Source: Acetobacter sp. 46_36
GTDB taxonomy: Bacteria > Pseudomonadota > Alphaproteobacteria > RF32 > CAG-239
Reading direction: 5' to 3'
Assembly (NCBI GenBank): GCA_001917135.1
Contig: MNTT01000015.1
Location: 248,001-312,000, forward strand
DNA: 64,000 nucleotides
In this document: positions 36,167 through 44,485 of the stretch, piece after piece
Numbering within the stretch: the first letter of the stretch is position 1
Layout: each line of letters opens with the position of its first letter
Position numbers and translations under genes: made by a program
The notes under the pieces: model-generated
Told to the model about the DNA's origin: nothing
The model's input: only the letters and a program-made list of their open reading frames with translations
Database searches by the model: none

Positions 36167-37696
36167 CTATTTTTCCAAGAGGGAGTTGCCCGTCATCTCT
36201 TTCGGTTTCTCAATATGCATCAAGTCCAAAAGTGTCGGGGAAATATCGGCAAGCCGCCCGTCTTTCAGGCCTTTTACCGGTGGCTCTGCGTTATAAAGTA
36301 CGGCCTGAACTTTCCCGACGGTATGCGCGGTATAAGGTTCGCCCGTCTTTTCATCAACCATTTTTTCAACGTTGCCGTGGTCGGCTGTAACAAACAGAAC
36401 TCCGCCGACGTCTTTAATGGCTTTCATCACTTTTCCCAAACAGTCGTCAACCGCCGCAACCGCTTTCAGCGCCGCGTCCATAATACCGGTATGCCCGACC
36501 ATATCTCCGTTGGCAAAATTGCAGATAATGACGTCGTACTTTTGTTTTTCAATCGCGTCAGTTAACGCTTCCGTAACTTCATAAACGCTCATCTCCGGCT
36601 TCAGGTCATAAGTTGCGACTTTCGGGCTGTTGATAAGGATTCGCTCTTCGCCTTTAAACTCTTTTTCTTCACCGCCGTTGAAGAAGAACGTAACGTGTGC
36701 ATATTTTTCCGTTTCTGCGATTCGGAGCTGGGTCAGTCCGTGGTTTGCCACCACTTCACCAAAGATGTTTTTCAGTGCTTCCGGCGCAAAAATCGTCTTC
36801 ATAAAGCGATTGTGATCAACTGAGTATTCAACCATTCCGACCAGTATGGCGAAGTTGATGATTTTCTTTCTCTCAAAACCGGTAAATTCCTTGTCGCCCA
36901 AGGCATATAAGATTTCTCTCGCTCGGTCGGCGCGGAAGTTAATCATCAGCACGGCGTCGCCGTCTTGTGCTCCCTGATAATCGCCGACAACGGCCGGAAC
37001 GACGAATTCATCCGTTACGCCGTCATTGTAAGACGCGGTAATTGCTTCGTCCGCGGTGGCAAAACGCTTGCCGTCGGCGAGAACGATGTTGTCGTAGGCC
37101 TTTTCCACTCTGTCCCAGCGCTTGTCGCGGTCCATGGCGTAAAAGCGCCCGGCAATAGTCGCAAGCTTGACGTTCGGCATATCCTTGATGTTGTTTTCAA
37201 AATCGCTCAAAAAGCCTTTGCCCGACTGCGGCGGCGTGTCTCTGCCGTCCAAAAAGGCGTGTACGTCAACGTTGATGCCGTTTTTCTGCAAAATTCCGCA
37301 GACCGCTTCAATATGTTTCTGGTGGGAATGGACGCCTCCCGGCGACATCAGCCCCATCAAGTGGCAGGTTCCTTTTGTTTCTTTGAGTTTGTTAATCAGC
37401 TCGACAAGTGTCGGATTCTTCTTCAGGCTTCCGTCTTTGATTGCTAGGTCGATTTTCGGCAAATCCTGCATAACGACGCGTCCCGCGCCCAGATTCGTGT
37501 GCCCGACTTCCGAATTTCCCATTTGTCCTTCCGGCAGTCCGACATCATATCCGGACGTTTCCACAAAACAATGCGGACAGGTCGCCAGCAGGTTGTGCCA
37601 GTTGGGCGTATGCCCCTGTTCAATGGCATTGTCGGGGGTAACGTTTGCCCGGTATCCCCAGCCGTCCAGAATCAATAGCATTACAGGTTTTTGCAT
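36167..37696 (-). CDS. gpmI: 2,3-bisphosphoglycerate-independent phosphoglycerate mutase
   Basis: GpmI interconverts 3- and 2-phosphoglycerate with two Mn2+ ions. The 509-residue length fits. LLILDGWGYR carries the metal-binding D11, and GNSEVGHTNLGAG carries the catalytic serine S62. HGNVEKM near the C-terminus has the second metal-binding histidine. It is the first gene of the leftward gpmI-envC-ctpA-rppH group. The convergent or divergent neighbour on the right is the porin, with a 174-bp spacer that must hold both promoters. Confidence 0.97.
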   Translation of the reverse strand: MQKPVMLLILDGWGYRANVTPDNAIEQGHTPNWHNLLATCPHCFVETSGYDVGLPEGQMGNSEVGHTNLGAGRVVMQDLPKIDLAIKDGSLKKNPTLVELINKLKETKGTCHLMGLMSPGGVHSHQKHIEAVCGILQKNGINVDVHAFLDGRDTPPQSGKGFLSDFENNIKDMPNVKLATIAGRFYAMDRDKRWDRVEKAYDNIVLADGKRFATADEAITASYNDGVTDEFVVPAVVGDYQGAQDGDAVLMINFRADRAREILYALGDKEFTGFERKKIINFAILVGMVEYSVDHNRFMKTIFAPEALKNIFGEVVANHGLTQLRIAETEKYAHVTFFFNGGEEKEFKGEERILINSPKVATYDLKPEMSVYEVTEALTDAIEKQKYDVIICNFANGDMVGHTGIMDAALKAVAAVDDCLGKVMKAIKDVGGVLFVTADHGNVEKMVDEKTGEPYTAHTVGKVQAVLYNAEPPVKGLKDGRLADISPTLLDLMHIEKPKEMTGNSLLEK

Positions 37697-37805
37697 TATA
37701 TTTACTCCATATCTGATTTATTTTATCTCTAACCGAATATATAGGTCACTTTAAAGCAGAAAGCATTATATTTATCCATATTTTTTTAGGTTATAAACAA
37801 TATAA

Positions 37806-37837
37806 GTCTTGTTAAGACAAAAAGATAGTTTTATATT
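37806..37837 (+). promoter_or_regulatory. Sigma70-type promoter with palindromic operator for the porin
   Basis: TTGTTA (37809-37814) and TATATT (37832-37837) are separated by exactly 17 bp. This fits a vegetative promoter 34 bases before the porin ATG. A perfect inverted repeat GTCTT-GTT-AAGAC (37806-37818) covers the -35 element and could be a repressor or activator site. Which protein binds it is unknown. Confidence 0.6.
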
Positions 37838-37870
37838 GAAAGCAAGATTGGTTTATTTTGGGAAAAACGG

Positions 37871-38968
37871 ATGAAAATATCCCCTTTGTGGCTGTTCTGT
37901 CTGGCCGCGTCGCCCGCCTGTGCCGGCACGCTGGAAACGGATTATGCGCTGGAACTCAACAATTATTACGGCTATACGGATTATGCCAAACCGTATAACC
38001 GCCTGCATAAACAGAATAATCTGAATTCCTCGCTGAATGCGTACGGGCGGCTGACCTACGAGTTTAACCGCGAATACGCCGCCTCGCTTATCGGCTATTT
38101 TATGATAGATTCGGCAAAGGAAGTTGAAAACTATAATCAGGGAATATGGGGCGAAGAGGTCTATGTACTGGCGGAAACCCCGTTCGGCGAATTTTCCGCC
38201 GGGCAGAATTATAACGTTGCTTATGCGTTTGCCGTCGGCGCGCCGAATGTCGGAGCCTGGCGGGTAAATAATACCGATTTGGTTAATTTCATCACCAATC
38301 CGAACTGGTACAAAAAAGGCGGCAGGATGTCTTATAAGACCCTGAATTCAACCTATATCAACACCGACGGCGCTTCCCCGAAAGTCAGCTATGTAACGCC
38401 GGAATGGCAGGGGATGAAGCTGGGTGCGACCTTTGTGCCGGAAACCTACAGCCAGTCCGGGCTTGTCGCCAAAGACGCGCCGTATAAGGACAAAAGCGCC
38501 TATATTCTCGGTGCGTACGGTTCGTGGGATGTTTTCGGCTATGAGTTGGAAACATCGCTCGGTTTTGCTGATTTTGATAAAAATGACAAAGAATACTCCG
38601 CAGGAATCAGTATCTACCGCAAAGGGTGGACGCTTGGAGCCTCTTATCGCAAAACCGAAACTTCCGGTTCCGCTTATGCGCTGGATAAGGCGAACCTGTA
38701 CGACGCATATAGGGAAGGGCAGGCGTATAATGTCGGCTTGAGCTATGCCATCGGGCCGTTTACGACCGGAATTGCTTATTTTGATTCCAAAGCTGATCAC
38801 AGCGGCAATCGCGATAAAATTATCAGTTTTTCCAACAGTTGGCAGTATAACAAATATGTCGGTTTTTCGCTGACAGCCGCTCATTTGGAGTCGAAAGGAG
38901 CGGATTCGCTGCCGGAAAACAATGCCAAAGGCTATGCTTTCATTTTCGGGCTGGAGTTGAAGTTATGA
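37871..38968 (+). CDS. Outer-membrane porin, Gram-negative general porin type
   Basis: This 365-residue exported beta-barrel has a signal peptide MKISPLWLFCLAASPACA. The mature chain alternates short amphipathic strands rich in Tyr and Gly, such as AYGRLTYEFNREYAASLIGY and VYVLAETPFGEFSAGQNYNV. It ends with a terminal strand GYAFIFGLELKL. The ending in leucine rather than the classical phenylalanine is slightly atypical. GC content is higher than in many neighbours. The stop codon overlaps the ATG of the following regulator (ATGA). Substrate specificity is unknown. Confidence 0.83.
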   Translation: MKISPLWLFCLAASPACAGTLETDYALELNNYYGYTDYAKPYNRLHKQNNLNSSLNAYGRLTYEFNREYAASLIGYFMIDSAKEVENYNQGIWGEEVYVLAETPFGEFSAGQNYNVAYAFAVGAPNVGAWRVNNTDLVNFITNPNWYKKGGRMSYKTLNSTYINTDGASPKVSYVTPEWQGMKLGATFVPETYSQSGLVAKDAPYKDKSAYILGAYGSWDVFGYELETSLGFADFDKNDKEYSAGISIYRKGWTLGASYRKTETSGSAYALDKANLYDAYREGQAYNVGLSYAIGPFTTGIAYFDSKADHSGNRDKIISFSNSWQYNKYVGFSLTAAHLESKGADSLPENNAKGYAFIFGLELKL

Positions 38969-39579
38969 ACAAAATTTGTATAGTTTCATCGGATTCGCTG
39001 TTTGCTGGAGATTTGGCGCAGCAAATTCTGCGCGAAGTGCCGGAAACGGAAATTCTCTCCGCCGATTCGGTACAAAATGCCGATATGCTTCTGCTTGACG
39101 CGGAATCCGGCGAAACGGCGTCCTGTGCCGGGCAAAAGGCTGAAATTCCTGTGGTTCTCTTCTCATCGGAGCACGAATTGTCCGATTATGCCGATGTGGT
39201 GATAAAAAAACCGTTTGCCCTTTCCGGGTTTTTGCAGGCCTTGCAGAACAAAACCCTTCTGCCTAAAGTTCGCCGCAAGGAGTGTCTTAATTTTAAGGAA
39301 TATAGCCTCTATCCCGTCAAAAAGGAGATTGTATCGTCCAAATCCGGCAAAACGACAAAGCTGACCGAAAAAGAAGTTGATATTCTTAAGTATTTGTACC
39401 AAAACCTACCCGCCGCGGCCAGTAAAGAAGATTTGCTTGAAAATGTCTGGGAATACAGCGCCGGCGTAACCACCCATACCATAGAAACGCATATTTACCG
39501 TTTACGCCAGAAAGTGGAGCAGGACGGCGGCAGCCAGCTGATATTGACGGAAAACAGCGGCTATCGTTTGAATGTATGA
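38965..39579 (+). CDS. OmpR-family response regulator with altered receiver domain
   Basis: The 204-residue protein has an N-terminal receiver-like domain (about 1-95) and a C-terminal winged helix (about 105-204). The winged helix has the pattern LTEKEVDILKYLYQNL, then ENVWEYSAGVTTHTIETHI and YRLRQKVE. The receiver keeps a possible phospho-acceptor Asp in MLLLDAES, a Ser in VVLFSSEH and Lys in VIKKPFAL. It lacks the usual acidic pair at the N-terminus (VSSDS). It may be phosphorylated weakly or not at all. No histidine kinase is adjacent. Coupling to the porin by ATGA suggests it controls the porin operon, but this is inference. Confidence 0.82.
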   Translation: MNKICIVSSDSLFAGDLAQQILREVPETEILSADSVQNADMLLLDAESGETASCAGQKAEIPVVLFSSEHELSDYADVVIKKPFALSGFLQALQNKTLLPKVRRKECLNFKEYSLYPVKKEIVSSKSGKTTKLTEKEVDILKYLYQNLPAAASKEDLLENVWEYSAGVTTHTIETHIYRLRQKVEQDGGSQLILTENSGYRLNV

Positions 39580-39653
39580 AAGCCTGTCCCTCGTTTCCCA
39601 TCTGTTTTGCGTTGTCTCTCCCTTTGTCCCCTCTCCGCATTCACCCTCGTTTA

Positions 39654-39758
39654 CTACTTCCCTCCCGCCTCGGCAAGCTCTTCGGCGGCAGATAGATTCC
39701 TCAGGCCATATCCGGCATCTTTCAGATAATAACCTAGGCGGCAGATAAGCCCGGTATA
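39654..39758 (-). other. Coding-like remnant without start codon
   Basis: One leftward frame of 34 codons, opened by a TGA and closed by a TAG, encodes a protein-like segment with LGYYLKDAGYGLRNLSAAEE. No ATG, GTG or TTG start and no ribosome-binding site is present. It could be the remains of a decayed gene or an unannotated short element. The rest of this 200-bp gap is unusually pyrimidine-rich on the plus strand, with two CCCTCGTTT copies (39588 and 39644 region). Confidence 0.35.
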
Positions 39759-39779
39759 TCAGCTTCTCTTTTTATCAGA

Positions 39780-40817
39780 CTATTTGGATAGCCCCAGTGG
39801 CGTAAACGTAAATCGTATCTCTTTCCAGTCGCTGTATCTGGAGCCGCTTTGTGCCGACAATACCTTAAAGACACCGTAAACGTCCTGTGCTATATAAATT
39901 GCGCGTTCGGCGCTGTCTGCCAATGCCTGAAAATAGGTGTCAGTCCTGTAACGCCGCATATCTTCAATCTTTACGGATTCGATAAGTCCCTCTTTTGTCA
40001 GCTTGACGCTGATGACAACCTCAATATTGCGGTCGTCTTTACCGCCGGCAATCGTTTTCCATGATTCCTGAATTTTAGATTTTACAAAATCAATGCCGGA
40101 TACCGACAGTTCGCTGAAATACGACCCTTGGCTGTTTCCCCCCTCTATACCGAGGTTGTTGACCGGCTCGTCATAAGGAACCTGTGCCGGAGCATCTTCC
40201 TCGCCGATTTGTTTCTGCAAATCATCAACGGAATTCATCAGGCTTTGCAGCGGATTAGCGCTTCTTACGGCATTTTTGTTTGGTTTTGCTGCCGGTTTAC
40301 TGGCTGGAGTCACCTTTTTGTCGGTTTCGGTTTTTTTCGGCTGAACCGGCTTTTTATTCGGTTTAATCTGCGGCTTTTTCTGGGGAATTGGTGCCGGTTT
40401 TTTCTTTTCTTTCAGTGGCTCTTTCGATTCCTTTTTCGGTTCTTCTTTGGTTTCTTCCGGTTTTGGAGCTTCCTCAATCAGCGACGGCGATTTTATTTCC
40501 GGCGCTTTTACTTCGGGAACAGGCTCCGGTTTGGGTTTTTCTTCAACTTTCGGTGCAGGAGCTGGCTCGGCTTTTTTAGGGGTAAAACTCTCTTCGACAG
40601 GCTTTTCTTTGCGTGTCGCTGGTTTTTTTTCGGGACCGCGAACTGCTTTTGCCGGAATATTTGTCGTATCAGAAATTTTTACGTTCTCCAAATCGACCAT
40701 AATCGGCGGCTGTTCATCAAAATTACGTTTGCTTCCCAAAAACGGTATGTCAAAAACACATAGCAAAACTACTGCAATGTGTAAAGCAACCGATTTATAA
40801 ACGTAATTTTTCTGCAT
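39780..40817 (-). CDS. tolA: TolA-like energy-transducing envelope protein
   Basis: This 345-residue protein has a single N-terminal membrane helix (VALHIAVVLLCVFDIPFLG). A long Pro/Lys/Glu-rich periplasmic spacer of TolA domain II type follows. A C-terminal globular domain (SGIDFVKSKIQESWKTIAGG to the end) resembles TolA/TonB domain III. With TolQ and TolR it would use the proton motive force to stabilise the outer membrane during division. Its position 14 bases after tolR supports TolA. tolB and pal, usually downstream, are not in the window. Confidence 0.88.
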   Translation of the reverse strand: MQKNYVYKSVALHIAVVLLCVFDIPFLGSKRNFDEQPPIMVDLENVKISDTTNIPAKAVRGPEKKPATRKEKPVEESFTPKKAEPAPAPKVEEKPKPEPVPEVKAPEIKSPSLIEEAPKPEETKEEPKKESKEPLKEKKKPAPIPQKKPQIKPNKKPVQPKKTETDKKVTPASKPAAKPNKNAVRSANPLQSLMNSVDDLQKQIGEEDAPAQVPYDEPVNNLGIEGGNSQGSYFSELSVSGIDFVKSKIQESWKTIAGGKDDRNIEVVISVKLTKEGLIESVKIEDMRRYRTDTYFQALADSAERAIYIAQDVYGVFKVLSAQSGSRYSDWKEIRFTFTPLGLSK

Positions 40818-40831
40818 TAACCGAAAACTTT

Positions 40832-41260
40832 CTAATTTTTGCTTTTCCGAGCTTCAGTTTTCAGCCCGACTTTGCTGAATCCTGCATCTTTTAACATAGC
40901 CATCAATCCGATAACACTGCCGTAAGATGAAGATGTATCTCCGGAAATGGTAACCGTTACGTCTTTGTTTTCTCCTTTGATTGCCTTAATCTTGTCAATA
41001 ATCGTTTCCGGTTCGATTTGGCTTTGGCCGATGTAATAATGCCCGTCTTTGTCAACACTGATATTAATAGAGGTATCTTTGCCATTCAGCGTGCCTCCGC
41101 CGACTTTCGGCAGGTCAAGCGGGATTCCTGACGTCATAAGCGGCGCTGCAACCATAAAAACTACTAAAAGCACCATCATAACGTCCATAAGGTTCGTCAT
41201 ATTGATATCAGCGTTGCGACGGCTGCCCCGCCTTTGGATTCTTCCGTTAATAATTGCCAT
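40832..41260 (-). CDS. tolR: Biopolymer transport protein TolR (ExbD family)
   Basis: This 142-residue inner-membrane protein has one helix NLMDVMMVLLVVFMVAAPLM whose aspartate is the family's proton-path residue. A periplasmic domain ending SSYGSVIGLMAMLKDAGFSK follows. The start at ATG 41260, after GGAG, removes an extension that would lie inside tolQ. Four bases separate it from the tolQ stop. It forms the motor with TolQ. Confidence 0.95.
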   Translation of the reverse strand: MAIINGRIQRRGSRRNADINMTNLMDVMMVLLVVFMVAAPLMTSGIPLDLPKVGGGTLNGKDTSINISVDKDGHYYIGQSQIEPETIIDKIKAIKGENKDVTVTISGDTSSSYGSVIGLMAMLKDAGFSKVGLKTEARKSKN

Positions 41261-41264
41261 ATCT

Positions 41265-41999
41265 TTATTCTCCGGCCATTTCTGCTTTAATAGTCGTATC
41301 GTCAATTTCCCGCGATAAAATGCTTGAAAATTCTGCCATAAAGTTTTCGAGCTTTTTGGCATAGCGGTCAATATCCGTGGTAATCATATTATAGGCAATA
41401 TAAGCGGGAATTGCGGCAATCAAGCCAAATGCGGTAGTAAACAGGGCTTCGGCAATACCCGGAGCAATAGAAGTCAGAGAGTTGCTTTGGGTAACTGCAA
41501 TAGCGTTAAAACATGAGATAATGCCCCAAACTGTTCCAAACAGCCCGACCAGCGGCGCCACCGAACCGGTAGAAGCCAAAAAGCCCAGATGATTGTCCAT
41601 CTCGTCAAGCTCTTTGTCCATGGAAACCATCATCGCCTTTTCGATTCGCTGCTGTAAAGAAACGCCGCGCAGCCCCCTGTCTGTTTTGGACTTCATAATG
41701 TTCGTACGGCGCCATTCTTTCATTGCCGCAACAAACATAGCCGACATCGGATCCTGCGGATTGCCGATGGAATCGTACAGCTTGTCAAGCGAACCGCCGG
41801 ACCAAAAACGCTCTTCAAACGTCTTGGACAGGCGTTTGACTTGGCGCAGCGTATTTATTTTTTCAAAAATAATCGCCCATGACCAGACCGAAGCGGCAAT
41901 CAACCCAATCATAACCGCTTTGGTAATCAGGTCGGATGACCATACCATATCCCACATCGAAAGTTGATTTACAACCTCGGCAGCAACCTCTGTTTCCAT
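41265..41999 (-). CDS. tolQ: Proton channel protein TolQ (ExbB/MotA family)
   Basis: This 244-residue protein has three membrane helices: one near the N-terminus (ITKAVMIGLIAASVWSWAII) and two in the C-terminal half. FLASTGSVAPLVGLFGTVWG is the family signature. TTAFGLIAAIPAYIAYNMI carries the threonine and helix of the channel. The start at ATG 41999 is preferred over one twelve bases earlier because GGGG lies at a suitable distance. In many relatives ybgC precedes tolQ, but here a terminator and an unrelated membrane protein gene do. Confidence 0.95.
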   Translation of the reverse strand: METEVAAEVVNQLSMWDMVWSSDLITKAVMIGLIAASVWSWAIIFEKINTLRQVKRLSKTFEERFWSGGSLDKLYDSIGNPQDPMSAMFVAAMKEWRRTNIMKSKTDRGLRGVSLQQRIEKAMMVSMDKELDEMDNHLGFLASTGSVAPLVGLFGTVWGIISCFNAIAVTQSNSLTSIAPGIAEALFTTAFGLIAAIPAYIAYNMITTDIDRYAKKLENFMAEFSSILSREIDDTTIKAEMAGE

Positions 42000-42084
42000 C
42001 TTTTTCCCCATTTTTGATAATTTTTTAAACTTCTTTGCTAAGCTTTAACATATAATCGTAAAAAATCAACTAATCAAAAAGAAA

Positions 42085-42126
42085 AAAGAGTTGTTCTTAA
42101 GATTTAACTCTTAAAAACAACTCTTT
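42085..42126 (-). terminator. Terminator after the small membrane protein gene
   Basis: An eleven-base stem AAAGAGTTGTT / AACAACTCTTT encloses a second short inverted repeat. On the minus strand it is followed by TTTTTTCTTTTT, so it ends transcripts of the 42141-42452 gene before tolQ. Confidence 0.75.
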
Positions 42127-42140
42127 CTCTTAAATACATG

Positions 42141-42452
42141 TTACCAGCCATGATACAAACAATAGCCGGCAACAATAATTACGGCGGCAATTACCAAAAG
42201 GGCTGTCCATCCGATAAGTGCCAAAATGCCATTTCCGAATAATTTGTGTATTCCAGTAACCCAGTAAACCAGGTATAAACTGAAAAACAAAACTTTTCTA
42301 ACTGACCATCCAAAATCATGGATTGCATCCACAATTGTTGGAAAAAAGTAGTCGTTAGAAAAACCGATTTTGGCATCGACATATAGTACGAGCCAAACGC
42401 TCAAAAGGGCGCAAATGCCAGCCCAAATGAACGAGAAGATACCTTCCTTCAT
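42141..42452 (-). CDS. Small integral membrane protein of unknown function
   Basis: This 103-residue protein has three predicted membrane helices at about 5-25, 50-70 and 75-98. A short polar loop (DAKIGFSNDYFFP) lies between the first two. No family is recognised. It is flanked by terminators on both sides, so it is probably transcribed alone. The coding evidence is the clean hydrophobic pattern and the isolated transcription unit. Confidence 0.6.
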   Translation of the reverse strand: MKEGIFSFIWAGICALLSVWLVLYVDAKIGFSNDYFFPTIVDAIHDFGWSVRKVLFFSLYLVYWVTGIHKLFGNGILALIGWTALLVIAAVIIVAGYCLYHGW

Positions 42453-42560
42453 AACATATATATATTTAAATTATATTTTTCTAGACAAAACTATACCACA
42501 TTTTTAGACTTTTTGCAAGCTTTTTACATCATAGAGCCTGCTTTTTGCAGCTTTTGCCTC

Positions 42561-42590
42561 AAAAAAGAAACCGTTTCCGGCTTCTTTTTT
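42561..42590. terminator. Bidirectional terminator downstream of the four-cysteine gene
   Basis: The stem AAGAAACCG / CGGCTTCTT with a TTTC loop (one G-U pair) is flanked by A and T runs on both sides. On the minus strand it ends the 42653-43330 transcript. Confidence 0.8.
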
Positions 42591-42652
42591 ATATTTTTTT
42601 AGAAATCCCTGAATCTTCCGGGGAATATCCGTATTTGAACTATCGTTATTTC

Positions 42653-43330
42653 CTAATATGGATTTTTAGACGGATCCGGAGATTCCAAATCGTTGCTCCA
42701 CTTAATGCGTTTGGCGCATTCATTGTCCGCTGCGTTTTTAATCCGGCACAAATTGACTTCAATATCCGGCACGCCCGCCAAATTATAACAAATGTCTCCG
42801 GTTGTCGTAATAAACCGTTCCTGAGAGCCTTTTTCGGCAACGTTCCTGAAAATAAAAGCGAAAACACGATGCGGATAAACCAATTGCAGCCCCATAGTCT
42901 TTAATTCCCGGTCAAGATTTGATTTTAACGTAACGCCGAAAGTGCAGTTAGTCCGCCCTGTCATATCCTGAAAGACTTTAAAGCTGCCTTTGCTGACACC
43001 GATAAGCATATCTCCGCTTAAAGGCTTGAGAATGCCGTCTGCTGGTGCGGACGGAGCCGTCGCCCCGGTTTGCTTTATTTTTTCGGCAGCCTTTTGAGCC
43101 GTATTCTCAAAGTTTTCCGTATTTTCAACATCTTCTCGAATTTCCGGGTGGTCTCCGAACATTTCATTAAACAAAGCTTCGTTTTTATCGGTTTCATCAA
43201 AGGATAATCCTCCTGAAGACGGAAAAGAAGCCTCTTGCGCAGTTTCTCCGTCTAAAACTTGTGCGTTAATCGGCTGAACCGGCGCAAAAAGCAAAAACAG
43301 ACCGTAAATGCTGGAAATAACTCTTTTCAT
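42653..43330 (-). CDS. Exported four-cysteine protein, paralogue A
   Basis: This 225-residue protein of unknown function has a signal peptide ending VQPINA. After an acidic Glu/Asn-rich stretch, residues about 110-210 hold a domain with exactly four cysteines, in NCTFGVTLKSN, DICYNLAG, VNLCRIK and NECAK. The order, spacing and surrounding residues match those in the protein encoded just upstream at 43524-44291. Both are therefore probably homologous periplasmic proteins with two disulfides. The start at 43330 follows AGGAG and gives the signal peptide. Confidence 0.72.
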   Translation of the reverse strand: MKRVISSIYGLFLLFAPVQPINAQVLDGETAQEASFPSSGGLSFDETDKNEALFNEMFGDHPEIREDVENTENFENTAQKAAEKIKQTGATAPSAPADGILKPLSGDMLIGVSKGSFKVFQDMTGRTNCTFGVTLKSNLDRELKTMGLQLVYPHRVFAFIFRNVAEKGSQERFITTTGDICYNLAGVPDIEVNLCRIKNAADNECAKRIKWSNDLESPDPSKNPY

Positions 43331-43394
43331 ATTCAGTCTCCTGTATAAAATTTTATTCGGCAAAACAGTGCAAAATATTTGGGGTAAAAACCCT

Positions 43395-43523
43395 TTAACA
43401 CACAGTTCCGTAATCTGACCGCTCGTCATCCGGAAGTTCTGCCAAATATGCTTTTAAAGCTTGGGCAGCCTTCCGTTTCGAAAACCGCCCGTATTCTGCT
43501 GTAATATCCGATAATGACTTTTT
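43395..43523 (-). other. In-frame open extension after the amber stop of paralogue B
   Basis: Directly after the TAG of the 43524-44291 gene the same frame stays open for 41 sense codons. It encodes a hydrophilic helix-like segment (EYGRFSKRKAAQALKAYLAE) up to TAA. No start codon or ribosome-binding site exists near its beginning. It is either a former C-terminus cut off by a nonsense mutation, a read-through product or chance. Confidence 0.35.
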
Positions 43524-44291
43524 CTAATAGATGTTTGTCAGCGTCTTGTCGGATGTTCCCATATTTTCGACGATTTTGCCGATAATCATATCAATGTCTG
43601 AAAGTTCGCGGCTTTCTGCCGATTCGCTCATTGCAGCCTCTTCAGTTGCCGAAATGCGTTTAAACTCGCCGAAATATTCCGGATTCTTCGTGCTGACAAA
43701 TTGGAATAAATCCGTGCAATCGCTTTTATCTGCGCTCATTCCAAAACTGCCGATGGTTTCCGTATTGCGTGCAATATCGCACGGCGTTACCGTGTAGTGT
43801 GCATCGCTTAACATCAGATAACACTTTTCATTATCCATATAAGACCGCAGGGAAATCTGTTTATCGGCACCGAAAGCGTTAACCGTTACTGATGTTTGAA
43901 CCGGTTTTGATGCGTCCTCTTTGCTGAACAGGGACTTTTGTTTTTCCGCCTCTTCTACACCCAACAGGGACTCGACATAACGGTCAAATTTAAAACGTTC
44001 GTCGACAACATCCGGCCAGTCAAGGTTTACGGTAAATGTTCTGAAGTTAATAGAAGTTCTGTTGTATAGGGTAATCATATAATTGCACCCTTTAACAACG
44101 CCGTCTTCCAAGACCGGGTCGATGTCATGAATCTTAAAAATGACGGCATCAGGCCTGGTAGACGGTTCGCCGGATTTTGCCGCGGCCTTAGCCGTCGGTG
44201 CCGGAGCTTTTTCTGCAGCCTGAAGTGCTGTCGGCGCCGCCATAACAGCCCCTAAAAGGAAAACAGCCAGAAACTTTATCGATTTTTTCAT
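43524..44291 (-). CDS. Exported four-cysteine protein, paralogue B
   Basis: This 255-residue protein has a signal peptide ending ALQA, an Ala/Pro/Lys-rich linker and then a domain with four cysteines. They lie in KGCNYMITLYNR, NEKCYLMLSD, VTPCDIARN and KSDCTDLFQF. Shared features with the downstream gene product are C-x-[FY]-x-[VI]TL, then [KR]-T-x-x-[LV]-x-L-x-[YW]-P, CY-x-L and C-x-I. An insertion after the first block makes B longer. No known family is recognised. The stop is an amber codon followed by an in-frame open stretch. Confidence 0.75.
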   Translation of the reverse strand: MKKSIKFLAVFLLGAVMAAPTALQAAEKAPAPTAKAAAKSGEPSTRPDAVIFKIHDIDPVLEDGVVKGCNYMITLYNRTSINFRTFTVNLDWPDVVDERFKFDRYVESLLGVEEAEKQKSLFSKEDASKPVQTSVTVNAFGADKQISLRSYMDNEKCYLMLSDAHYTVTPCDIARNTETIGSFGMSADKSDCTDLFQFVSTKNPEYFGEFKRISATEEAAMSESAESRELSDIDMIIGKIVENMGTSDKTLTNIY

Positions 44292-44485
44292 TTTAAAACC
44301 TCATAACTTCTTATGTATGACTGTATCATACGCACAGAGTGTTTAATTTTTATTAATTGCAAATAAAAAAATGCGGGTTTCTTGCAATTGCAAAATATAA
44401 AGACAGCTTCAAATGAACATAATTACTAAAAACGGTCAACTGATTAGTGTTCGGCACTTTTAATCAGGCATTTTAATGCCATAAA

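Noticed and set aside
38348..38884. 178-codon open frame antisense to the porin
   Set aside because: It lies wholly inside the porin gene, has no start context and no domain resemblance.
43524..43526. TAG read as pyrrolysine or other recoding
   Set aside because: No pyl genes or recoding stem-loop are visible, and other genes in the window use ordinary stops; truncation or chance is simpler.
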